From: Spirochaetota bacterium
GTDB taxonomy: Bacteria > Spirochaetota > B62-G9 > DRHN01
Direction: 5' to 3'
DNA: 5,131 nucleotides
Assembly: GCA_023136305.1 (NCBI GenBank)
Contig: JAGLSF010000169.1
Location: forward strand, 1 to 5,131
The notes below the pieces were generated by a model that made no database searches, was not told where the DNA came from, and worked only from the letters and a program-made list of their open reading frames with translations. The first letter of the stretch is position 1. Each line of letters begins with the position of its first letter. Below are positions 1 to 5,131 of this stretch, piece after piece. Both the position numbers and the translations under genes were made by a program.

Positions 1-190
1 TTGGAAAAGAAAGCCACCTTGTCGAGTGCTTCAACCTTATTCATGAAAATGGTTTCAGAGGTGGTGTGTCGGGCATATACTTGACTTTGTGCTTCTGTAT
101 CACCTTCGTCAGTGTCGGCAAATACCGTTTGAGATAGTAATCCTGATCTGACATGAGTGGGCCTTCGACGGCCCTATCGAAAACGTCCAC
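1..190 (-). pseudogene. Decayed N-terminal fragment of an MtmB-family methyltransferase gene (frameshifted, cut by window edge)
   Basis: Reading the minus strand from a GTG at 190-188 gives VDVFDRAVEGPLM and continues to KVKY, ending in frame at TGA (43-41). This aligns without gaps to residues 5-42 of the intact MtmB-like protein encoded at 968-2347 (IDVIDRAATGPMM onward), with about 15 of 38 residues identical by eye. The match then resumes in another frame: codons from 59 down to the window edge give SETIFMNKVEALDKVAFF, matching ADRIFEAAVEFYSEVGTF (residues 55-72). Between the two blocks the fragment has 17 nt where the intact gene has 36, so about 19 nt seem to be missing, which shifts the frame. 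The start is uncertain: an ATG at 206-204 is followed at once by TAA, and only a weak AGG lies before the GTG. I infer a broken paralogue divergent from the corrinoid operon. Its C-terminal part lies outside the window. A real gene carrying a sequencing error is less likely, because one miscalled base would not explain the missing codons. Confidence 0.62.
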
Positions 191-228
191 TAAACCTAAC
201 TTACATGGATGACCGAAAGAATTTTTTT

Positions 229-257
229 ACTATAATTAACTTGACGGAAGCTGTATA
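229..257 (-). promoter_or_regulatory. Possible divergent sigma70-type promoter for the decayed mtmB-like gene
   Basis: On the minus strand TATACA (257-252) and TATAGT (234-229) are separated by exactly 17 nt. They match the -35 consensus TTGACA at 4 of 6 positions and the -10 consensus at 5 of 6. Transcription would start near 222, about 30 nt before the GTG of the fragment. The -35 hexamer lies inside the dyad at 249-264. This rests on hexamer matching only, so it is tentative. Confidence 0.35.
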
Positions 258-269
258 GACAGCTATAAT
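241..269 (+). promoter_or_regulatory. Sigma70-type promoter of the corrinoid/methyltransferase operon
   Basis: TTGACG (241-246) and TATAAT (264-269) are separated by exactly 17 nt, a near-consensus housekeeping promoter (5 of 6 and 6 of 6). Transcription should begin near 276, giving a leader of about 30 nt before the ATG at 306. That is too short for a cobalamin riboswitch, so control is more likely by a DNA-binding protein. A weaker alternative on the same strand is ATGACC (209-214), 16 nt, TATAAT (231-236). Confidence 0.75.
249..264. promoter_or_regulatory. Perfect 6-bp dyad between -35 and -10, candidate operator
   Basis: AGCTGT (249-254) and ACAGCT (259-264) are perfect inverted repeats around ATAG. 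The dyad fills most of the plus-strand spacer, includes the first base of its -10 box, and covers the -35 hexamer of the putative minus-strand promoter. A protein bound here could block both promoters, which is where a repressor operator for a substrate-induced methyltransferase operon would be expected. No regulator gene is visible in the window, so the role is inferred from position. Confidence 0.45.
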
Positions 270-274
270 GCGCA

Positions 275-287
275 TATACTTTGTATA
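275..287. promoter_or_regulatory. Second short dyad at the predicted transcription start
   Basis: TATAC (275-279) and GTATA (283-287) are inverted around TTT at the predicted +1. The hexamer TGTATA occurs at 252-257, inside the first dyad, and again at 282-287, exactly 30 bp or about three helical turns apart. This could be a second half-site for the same regulator. The elements are short and AT-rich, so chance is a real alternative. Confidence 0.22.
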
Positions 288-305
288 CGGGAAGGAGGCT
301 GGTTT

Positions 306-968
306 ATGGGAAAGAAGGAGGCATTCTCGAAAATGTCTGAAGCTTTACAGGAAGGTGATGCTGATGCACTGGTAAGCGCTTTGAACGAAGTGCTCAATGA
401 TACCGAACCTCTTGAACTGATCCATGATGGCATGATGACCGGCTTGAAAAAGGTTGGTGAAGCATTTAGTGCCGGTGAGATCTTTCTTCCTGAGATGCTT
501 ATGGCTGCGGAAGCTTTTCAGGAAGGAATGAAGGTTATTGAACCAAAACTTGCTGAAGCGGGTAAGCAGGTTAAGAGCACCGGGAAAGTGGTCTTCGGAA
601 CTGTTGTCTCAGATATTCATGAAATAGGCAAAAATATCGTTATTACGCTGATGAAAACCCATGGTTTCGATGTCATTGATCTTGGCGCCAACGTGTCTCC
701 AACGACTTTTGTACAGGAAGCTGAGAGGGCAAACGCGGATGTTGTTGCCCTCTCAGCACTCATGACCACGACCATGACCTATCAGAGAGATACGATCAAT
801 TATCTCAAGGAGAGAGGCTTGCGTGACAGGTATATTGTGCTGGTCGGTGGCGGCCCGGTCGATGCGGAATGGGCGGAGCAGATTGGTGCCGATGGCACGA
901 GCACGTCAGCTGTTGGCGCTGTTGAGATAGCCGAAAAACTCATCGCACAGAAGGGAGGTGCTTCCTAA
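306..968 (+). CDS. Corrinoid (cobamide-binding) protein of a methyltransferase system, MtmC/MtbC/MttC type
   Basis: This cytoplasmic protein carries a corrinoid cofactor and accepts a methyl group from a substrate-specific methyltransferase, then hands it to a second methyltransferase. Its 220 aa match the usual size of the family. Residues 1-90 form the helical cap domain (GLKKVGEAFSAGEIFLPEML at 46-65 is typical). Residues 92-215 are the Rossmann-like B12-binding domain. The DxHxxG motif is D103-I-H105-E-I-G108, with His105 expected as lower axial cobalt ligand. The SxL motif is S150-A-L152, and the glycine-rich G181-G-G183 contacts the nucleotide tail. The start is fixed by AAGGAGG at 292-298, 7 nt before the ATG. 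The stop overlaps the next ATG (TAATG), so the two products are probably made in equal amounts. The neighbour implies that the partner is the MtmB-family protein. Sequence alone does not tell MtmC, MtbC and MttC types apart, so I give no symbol. Confidence 0.95.
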   Translation: MGKKEAFSKMSEALQEGDADALVSALNEVLNDTEPLELIHDGMMTGLKKVGEAFSAGEIFLPEMLMAAEAFQEGMKVIEPKLAEAGKQVKSTGKVVFGTVVSDIHEIGKNIVITLMKTHGFDVIDLGANVSPTTFVQEAERANADVVALSALMTTTMTYQRDTINYLKERGLRDRYIVLVGGGPVDAEWAEQIGADGTSTSAVGAVEIAEKLIAQKGGAS

Positions 969-2347
969 TGGTTAATTTCATCGATGTCATCGACAGGGCA
1001 GCAACCGGTCCCATGATGGCTCAGAAGGATTTTGACGTCAAGGTTTTCATCCCTGCACTCCGCAGGGTATTGAAGAAGTTCGATATCACCTATGACCGTA
1101 AGGAGTATGTGAACACCGATGATGATCTTGCAGATCGTATATTCGAGGCAGCAGTTGAGTTTTACTCCGAAGTCGGTACCTTTATTACTGATACAGAACG
1201 CGTAATTCAATTTACGAAATCTGAGATTCTCGAGGCAGTTGAGGATGCTCCGAAAGAAGCCTATTTCGGCGAGGGGCCGGACCGCTGCGTCATGAAGGGA
1301 AGAAAGCCCGATGATAATGAGTTGCCGCACTGCCATGTGGGTTCAGGTACCAATACATCTGAAGATAATGCTCTACAGCTTGTGGAATCTTATGCACGTA
1401 TATCAAAAGCAAAAACCATCAGTATTCCGATCATAAACACACTCGGTCACATCAGAACTGCAGCTGGTGCGCCCAGCGAGGTGTTTGCCGCTATCCGTGC
1501 CATGCAGTATGGCCGTGAGGGGTGCCGCAGGGCTGGCAGGCCCGGTCTCGGCATCATTGATCACGTCTCTTCAGCCTCAACAGGTGTTTCGACGATCGCC
1601 TCATCTGCACCACAATTCGGGGCCCGTCCTTCAGACGGATGGCTTGTTGCACCCTTTGCAGAGTTGAAAACCGACTACTCATCACTGAACCAAACTGCCT
1701 ACCTCACTGCGTGGGGAGCAAACATCGGGCAGGAAGCAGGCCCACTTCTCGGCGGCTATGCCGGGGGACCTGAAGGATTGGCAGTTGTGAATACAGCATA
1801 CAGTCTGCACGGCATCCTTGTCATCCGGGCCACCTATCATCTCATATATCCGATTCACATGACACATGTCTGTTCGTCGCATCCGGACGTGCTTTGGGCA
1901 ACTTCTGCGAGTACACAGGCTATTGCGAGGAACATGAATGTTCCCTACTACACGCTTCTCTACGCTGCTGCGGGAGCAGCAACAAAGATGTATTTCGATG
2001 AAGCACTTGCGTGTCTGCTCATGCTCATCGCTTCCGGTTCAGGTATTGAAGATGTGCACCCCGGCAAAGCGAGACAGACAGACGGATGCACGCCCGTTGA
2101 CATGGAGTTTACCTGTCAGGTTGGACATGCCTGTAGAGGGATAACGAGAAAGGATGCAAACAAACTACTCGAGAAGATCATCCCCAGGTATGTCGATCAG
2201 CTTACCGACGCCCCCCTTGGTGAAAAGGTAAACGAGTGTTATGATCTCGACTATTTCAAACCGAAACCACACTTCGAGAAACTTTATACCGAGGTCATAA
2301 AAGAAATTAAAGGGGAGTATAATATAGATCTTGTTCGATTCGAGTAA
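968..2347 (+). CDS. MtmB-family corrinoid-dependent methyltransferase lacking pyrrolysine (substrate unknown)
   Basis: This 459-aa protein is full length for the monomethylamine:corrinoid methyltransferase family (archaeal MtmB is about 458 aa) and aligns with it, as I recall that sequence, from end to end. Shared blocks include FxDTxR-like TDTERVI (74-80), AGRPGLGI (189-196), AELK (231-234, NELK in MtmB), GGYAGG (262-267) followed by a conserved Glu (269), YHLxxPIH (290-297) and ECYD (423-426). Archaeal MtmB reads AGRPGMGV and then pyrrolysine from an in-frame UAG. Here the equivalent residue is Ile197, encoded by ATT at 1556-1558. Pyrrolysine is thought to bind and orient the methylamine, so this protein probably uses another methyl donor and would methylate the corrinoid protein encoded just upstream. 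GGGAGG at 953-958 and the TAATG overlap define the start. There is no signal peptide, so it should be cytoplasmic. Automatic annotation may call it monomethylamine methyltransferase. The fold is secure; that substrate is not. Confidence 0.93.
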   Translation: MVNFIDVIDRAATGPMMAQKDFDVKVFIPALRRVLKKFDITYDRKEYVNTDDDLADRIFEAAVEFYSEVGTFITDTERVIQFTKSEILEAVEDAPKEAYFGEGPDRCVMKGRKPDDNELPHCHVGSGTNTSEDNALQLVESYARISKAKTISIPIINTLGHIRTAAGAPSEVFAAIRAMQYGREGCRRAGRPGLGIIDHVSSASTGVSTIASSAPQFGARPSDGWLVAPFAELKTDYSSLNQTAYLTAWGANIGQEAGPLLGGYAGGPEGLAVVNTAYSLHGILVIRATYHLIYPIHMTHVCSSHPDVLWATSASTQAIARNMNVPYYTLLYAAAGAATKMYFDEALACLLMLIASGSGIEDVHPGKARQTDGCTPVDMEFTCQVGHACRGITRKDANKLLEKIIPRYVDQLTDAPLGEKVNECYDLDYFKPKPHFEKLYTEVIKEIKGEYNIDLVRFE

Positions 2348-2362
2348 CTCACGATAATTGGG

Positions 2363-2398
2363 AGGGAGGCTGATTTCCAATCAGTCTTCCTTCTTTTT
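2363..2398 (+). terminator. Intrinsic terminator of the methyltransferase operon, overlapping the convergent gene's 3' end
   Basis: AGGGAGGCTGATT (2363-2375) pairs with AATCAGTCTTCCT (2379-2391) around a TCC loop. This is a 13-bp stem with two G-U pairs when transcribed rightward, followed by TTC and five T (2392-2398). It starts 15 nt after the methyltransferase stop. The right arm also encodes the last codons and TGA of the minus-strand gene. Read leftward the hairpin has no T-run, so it should act mainly for the plus-strand operon. Confidence 0.85.
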
Positions 2399-3994
2399 AA
2401 TACGTATCACCTGTTCACAGGTCCTCCCGCGAGAGTTAATGGCACCTATAGTGAGAATTATTGCAGATGAGTACACAACTATCGGTACAATGGTCGACCT
2501 GCCGATGTTTTCAATCCGTTCAGTATCTTCAAGAGAATCATTCCAGTTATAAATGTGGATCAGTGCGAAAGGAATTCCAAAATTACTTGCGAGATACACA
2601 GTACTCTCAGAAACACCGTTCACCGTGAATATATCTGTCAAACAGCTTTCCACGTCGTAACAGACACATCGATTATCAAAGGTGTGAATTGAAGACAGGG
2701 GCGATACCTGCGGCAGTATATCGTATAGATCAATACCTGTGTGGAAGACAAAGCTTCCATCATGATTGAAGATCTCGCAAGCATTGCTTTCAGCACAGTG
2801 GCCGAACACATCCTTCGCTCTGTATCGGAGTTTAGTCCCCCAGGGTATTTTAAGGTTCCGTCCAAATCGTTCCTCGAAAAATGTTCTTATCAGCCTATGC
2901 ATATCTCTTCTTGCTGTGTTTCCCGTATATCCCCTGGGTTTCATCTGCAGGTCCTGGCGAACACGTGCAGACCTGCGGTGGGAAATGTTGTTGAGAACTT
3001 TTGCCAGAAGCTCTCCACTCTGACCTACGAGGGCAGATGCGAGAAGAGAATCGTCAACGCGGTTGAGTATATTTTGTAGTTCACGGTTGTCCATGAGAGG
3101 TATCATGTTGAAGAGAAAGAGACGGTCTGTAATGAAATATGCAAAAGGCGGGTCGTCCTTGAAAAGATTTGTAACAATGGTTATTTCATCATCGACCGAA
3201 GCAAGGCGGAGCATGTTCAGGAGATGAATGAGCCCACGTTTATAGGTGAGGGGGTGGTCCATACCCATGATAAATCGGGATATACGGTCCATACCAGTGT
3301 GCTCAATGCCAAGGTATTCCTTGACAGGAATGTAATTCTTGTGCACATAGCCGGATGTTGAAAAGGGTTCTGCTGGAAGGCAGGGTGATTTGCAGGATGT
3401 ACAGAAGAGTCTGGAGGCCACACCTTTTTTTTCAAGAATTGAGAGAAACTTTTTATATTCTTCATTTTCCCGATCATCATAGGTGATAACTATTCTGTTG
3501 CGATAGTAGAGTAAGGATGTTTTCTTAAACGTATGTTCTGCCGTTGAAAACAGTATGGTATAGACACCTGGTAGCTTTGTTGAAAAGGAAACGGTTTCCT
3601 CTGAGCGGAGGAGAAGCCTTTTCAGCTCTTTGCGAAACACCTTTTCCCCTGCACTGTTGTAGATACTGATATACACATTCCTGTAGGTTTTGTCAGTTGA
3701 ACGTATGCGAATAGTTGTCTCTTCTCCAAGTTTTTGCAGGAATGGATAGTCCATTTCAAGGGGAAGTATGTTGTCGTATTTCACAGAGGGGATAAAGCGG
3801 TCCCTGTATTTATAGTCAAGCCACTTTCTCTGAAGTATAGTGGGGCTGAGATATACCCGTTCATGCCATATAGAAGGAGTCTCCTTTCCCTTCAATCTTA
3901 CCTCATGGTCCTTGAACTGTATCTTCACAGGATTTATGTCTGCAGCATTGTTAAGAAAGATAAAGTATTGTCCTATGTACGGTGCCCCGAACAC
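2381..3994 (-). CDS. FliG-domain-containing multidomain protein of unknown function
   Basis: I do not recognise this 537-aa protein as a whole. Residues 90-165 alternate beta-strand-like segments (LPGVYTILFS at 141-150) and suggest an Ig-like sandwich. Residues about 268-376 resemble the FliG middle/C-terminal region: RLFLFNMIPLMDNRELQNIL (291-310), the NRVDD and ASALVGQSGE stretches, and NNISHRRSARVRQDL (335-349), which correspond to FliG's MFVFEDIxxLDDRxIQ, LKGASEE and NMSKRAAExxxEDM. Residues 385-537 are unassigned. FHTGID (417-422) recalls the first zinc ligands of M23 peptidases, but the later HxH is not visible. Nine cysteines include CTSCKSPC (198-205). A hydrophobic run at 500-519 could be a membrane segment or strands. 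No signal peptide is seen from the GTG start. The gene converges on the methyltransferase operon and is divergent from the HEAT-repeat gene. FliG normally sits in the cytoplasmic switch ring. A role here as motor part, scaffold or degenerate FliG paralogue is open, and similar paralogues make a spirochaete host plausible. Confidence 0.85.
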   Translation of the reverse strand: MFGAPYIGQYFIFLNNAADINPVKIQFKDHEVRLKGKETPSIWHERVYLSPTILQRKWLDYKYRDRFIPSVKYDNILPLEMDYPFLQKLGEETTIRIRSTDKTYRNVYISIYNSAGEKVFRKELKRLLLRSEETVSFSTKLPGVYTILFSTAEHTFKKTSLLYYRNRIVITYDDRENEEYKKFLSILEKKGVASRLFCTSCKSPCLPAEPFSTSGYVHKNYIPVKEYLGIEHTGMDRISRFIMGMDHPLTYKRGLIHLLNMLRLASVDDEITIVTNLFKDDPPFAYFITDRLFLFNMIPLMDNRELQNILNRVDDSLLASALVGQSGELLAKVLNNISHRRSARVRQDLQMKPRGYTGNTARRDMHRLIRTFFEERFGRNLKIPWGTKLRYRAKDVFGHCAESNACEIFNHDGSFVFHTGIDLYDILPQVSPLSSIHTFDNRCVCYDVESCLTDIFTVNGVSESTVYLASNFGIPFALIHIYNWNDSLEDTERIENIGRSTIVPIVVYSSAIILTIGAINSRGRTCEQVIRIKKKED

Positions 3995-4002
3995 GGATTA
4001 TA

Positions 4003-4009
4003 CCCCTTT
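4003..4009 (-). promoter_or_regulatory. Ribosome binding site supporting the GTG start at 3994
   Basis: AAAGGGG on the minus strand lies 8 nt before the GTG at 3994-3992. It is an imperfect but usable Shine-Dalgarno sequence. The codon just before TCC-GTG is TAA (4000-3998), so no earlier in-frame start can produce this protein. TATAAT between the site and the GTG looks like a -10 box, but it lies too close to the start codon to be the promoter of this gene unless the message is leaderless. Confidence 0.45.
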
Positions 4010-4104
4010 CATATCTAGGGCTGTCGCAGCGTCAGGCACAAAGAAGCATAAACATACCTTTTTACATTCCGATACTTAAAAGAGAAACCTTAAGAGTGCT
4101 GCGC

Positions 4105-5055
4105 ATGAAATTTAAGCTCATTATTGCCATAAGTGTCCTCATCTTGCCAATCTCAACTAACATAGTCGCTCAAAATGTTGAGTTTTACAACCAGGTTATT
4201 CGTTACGGCACCGATCTGGATATTGCCAGTGCATTTGCAAATGTTACAGAAAACCTCGGTGACGAGATTAACGAGGGGATACTCGTTCTCTTTCAGGAGG
4301 AGCATTCTGTTGAAGTGTTTTCTGCCCTGGTTCGATACATTGCTGCTTTTGAGCTCAAGACAGCGGAGGAACTACTTGTCAATGAATTATACAATGGTCA
4401 TGCAGATGAGGATTACAGAGATATTGTCATTTACGCATTGGGAGTTACTGGGTCACGCTCGGCACTCGAGGTGCTCAGAAGCTATTATGTTAATAATGAA
4501 TCGACAAAAAGAATTAAAAAAGCTATCATTGATGCGTGGGGGCAGATTGGTGACATTAGTATTGAGGATGCTCTCATAGAGATCCTTACGGATGCTCGTG
4601 AGGATGATGAATTGAAGGGAAGGGCCATTCTGGCCCTCGGTCAAGTAAAAAGTATTCGCTCCCTTGATCTCCTTGAGGAGATTGCCCGAAATAACTACGA
4701 AAACAAATATCTTCGTATGTATGCGGTGCACAGTCTTGGTGAAATTGGAGGAGAATCCGTTCTCGACGTACTTGGCGAGCTACTTCAGGATGAAACTCAT
4801 GAAGTTGCTGAGTACGCGGTAAAGGGCATATCGGATATAGATTCGGCAAAGAGTGGAGAGTATCTAGTACAGGCACTGCGCTCGGATTTCGATAGGGTGC
4901 GGTATTTTGCGGTAATTGGACTTGCAGAAAAGAAGTATGTTGATGCTGTGGAAATTCTCACCTTCAAGGCTGAATACGATACGAATGAGCGGGTTCGTAT
5001 AGAAGCGAAAAAAGCACTCGAGAGCATTCAGGCTGGGGTTGAATCAGATAGCTAA
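4105..5055 (+). CDS. Exported HEAT-repeat protein
   Basis: Starting at the ATG at 4105, this gives 316 aa. The frame is open upstream to 3982, but the first 41 codons there are arginine-rich and overlap the divergent gene. The ATG at 4105 instead gives a clean signal peptide: Lys2 and Lys4, a hydrophobic core LIIAISVLILPI (5-16), then likely cleavage after IVA (20-22). A weak AAGAG lies about 8 nt upstream. No lipobox cysteine follows, so the protein is probably periplasmic or secreted. From about residue 104 it is a run of alpha-helical HEAT/armadillo-like repeats of 27-33 residues: DIVIYALGVTGSRSALEVL (106-124), AIIDAWGQIG (140-149), GRAILALGQVKSIRSLDLL (172-190), MYAVHSLGEIGGESVLDVLG (205-224), EYAVKGISDIDSAKSGEYL (236-254) and YFAVIGLAEKKYVDAVEIL (267-285). 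Residues 24-103 are helical but diverge from the repeat. Such solenoids are protein-binding scaffolds. Acidic residues dominate. The partner and pathway cannot be read from sequence; it shares a 110-bp intergenic region with the FliG-domain gene. Confidence 0.88.
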   Translation: MKFKLIIAISVLILPISTNIVAQNVEFYNQVIRYGTDLDIASAFANVTENLGDEINEGILVLFQEEHSVEVFSALVRYIAAFELKTAEELLVNELYNGHADEDYRDIVIYALGVTGSRSALEVLRSYYVNNESTKRIKKAIIDAWGQIGDISIEDALIEILTDAREDDELKGRAILALGQVKSIRSLDLLEEIARNNYENKYLRMYAVHSLGEIGGESVLDVLGELLQDETHEVAEYAVKGISDIDSAKSGEYLVQALRSDFDRVRYFAVIGLAEKKYVDAVEILTFKAEYDTNERVRIEAKKALESIQAGVESDS

Positions 5056-5131
5056 ACTCACAGCGCGGCTTTCCGCAGGCTTCTGCCATTACCAAGGGCA
5101 CTCCCTTCGGTCGTACCACAGGAAATACCTG
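5056..5131. other. Right-edge stretch without a supported gene
   Basis: After the HEAT-repeat stop there are 76 bases with three small potential hairpins (GCGG/CCGC, GGC/GCC and AAGGG/CCCTT) and no T-run on the plus strand, so I see no standard terminator. The minus strand is open here (PKGVPLVMAEACGKP is readable), but the frame continues as a shadow inside the HEAT-repeat gene. Whether a gene enters from the right cannot be decided from this window. Confidence 0.4.

Noticed and set aside
1..84. Plus-strand C-terminal end of a gene entering from the left
   Set aside because: The 27-codon frame has no recognisable content, while the opposite strand matches the MtmB family.
276..305. Cobalamin riboswitch in the leader of the corrinoid operon
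   Set aside because: The predicted leader is only about 30 nt, and I see no B12-box-like conserved segment. There is no room for the roughly 200-nt element.
965..1336. Minus-strand open frame of 123 codons inside the methyltransferase gene
   Set aside because: It is antisense to a well-supported conserved gene, has no ribosome binding site of note and no recognisable protein features.
968..2347. Classical pyrrolysine-containing monomethylamine methyltransferase
   Set aside because: The frame is uninterrupted by TAG, and the position equivalent to pyrrolysine is an isoleucine codon.
2741..3079. Plus-strand open frame of 112 codons inside the FliG-domain gene
   Set aside because: It is antisense to the conserved FliG-like segment and its translation shows no domain character.
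3997..4002. TATAAT as the -10 box of the FliG-domain gene
   Set aside because: It lies two bases from the start codon and the best -35 match (GCGACA) is 19 nt away, so it would need a leaderless message. It is more likely chance.
3982..4104. Upstream extension of the HEAT-repeat gene to the first ATG
   Set aside because: It would bury a clear signal peptide 41 residues inside the protein and overlap the start of the divergent gene.
4586..5131. Long minus-strand open frame reaching the right edge
   Set aside because: Most of it lies antisense to the HEAT-repeat coding region, and its translation (many Pro, His and Arg, no motif) looks like a shadow. Only 76 bases lie outside that gene.

Overview
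The window looks bacterial. It has sigma70-type promoter hexamers, strong Shine-Dalgarno sequences, a tightly coupled two-gene operon and an intrinsic terminator. The gene at 2381-3994 carries a FliG-type (flagellar motor switch) domain in an otherwise unfamiliar protein, beside an exported HEAT-repeat protein. That combination makes a flagellated lineage likely, and spirochaetes are my best guess, but no marker gene here proves it.

Left part (1-305). On the minus strand, running off the left edge, lies the decayed N-terminal part of an MtmB-family methyltransferase gene. It matches the intact gene at 968-2347 in two successive reading frames, with an apparent ~19-nt loss between them. Between this remnant and the first intact gene is a compact divergent control region. 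It holds a near-perfect plus-strand promoter (TTGACG-N17-TATAAT), a weaker minus-strand promoter, and a perfect 6-bp dyad that overlaps both.

Centre (306-2398). A two-gene operon encodes a cobamide-binding corrinoid protein and an MtmB-family (monomethylamine methyltransferase-like) protein, overlapping by one base in TAATG. The hallmark of characterised MtmB is an in-frame UAG read as pyrrolysine. Here the equivalent position is an ordinary isoleucine codon (Ile197, ATT). The pair is therefore a pyrrolysine-free member of the family. By analogy with pyrrolysine-free members of the separate MttB family, such as the glycine betaine methyltransferase MtgB, it probably demethylates a different, unknown substrate and passes the methyl group to the corrinoid protein. 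The second methyltransferase (to tetrahydrofolate) and the reductive activator that such a system needs are not in the window. An intrinsic terminator closes the operon.

Right part (2381-5131). A convergent minus-strand gene encodes a 537-aa protein with an Ig-like beta-rich N-terminal half, a FliG-like domain, and a C-terminal region faintly like an M23 peptidase domain. Its last codons lie inside the operon terminator hairpin. Divergent from it, across about 110 bp, is an exported HEAT-repeat protein. The last 76 bases hold no gene I can support.

The most interesting point is the pyrrolysine-free MtmB/corrinoid pair of unknown substrate, together with the decayed second mtmB-like gene facing it across a shared, apparently regulated promoter region.
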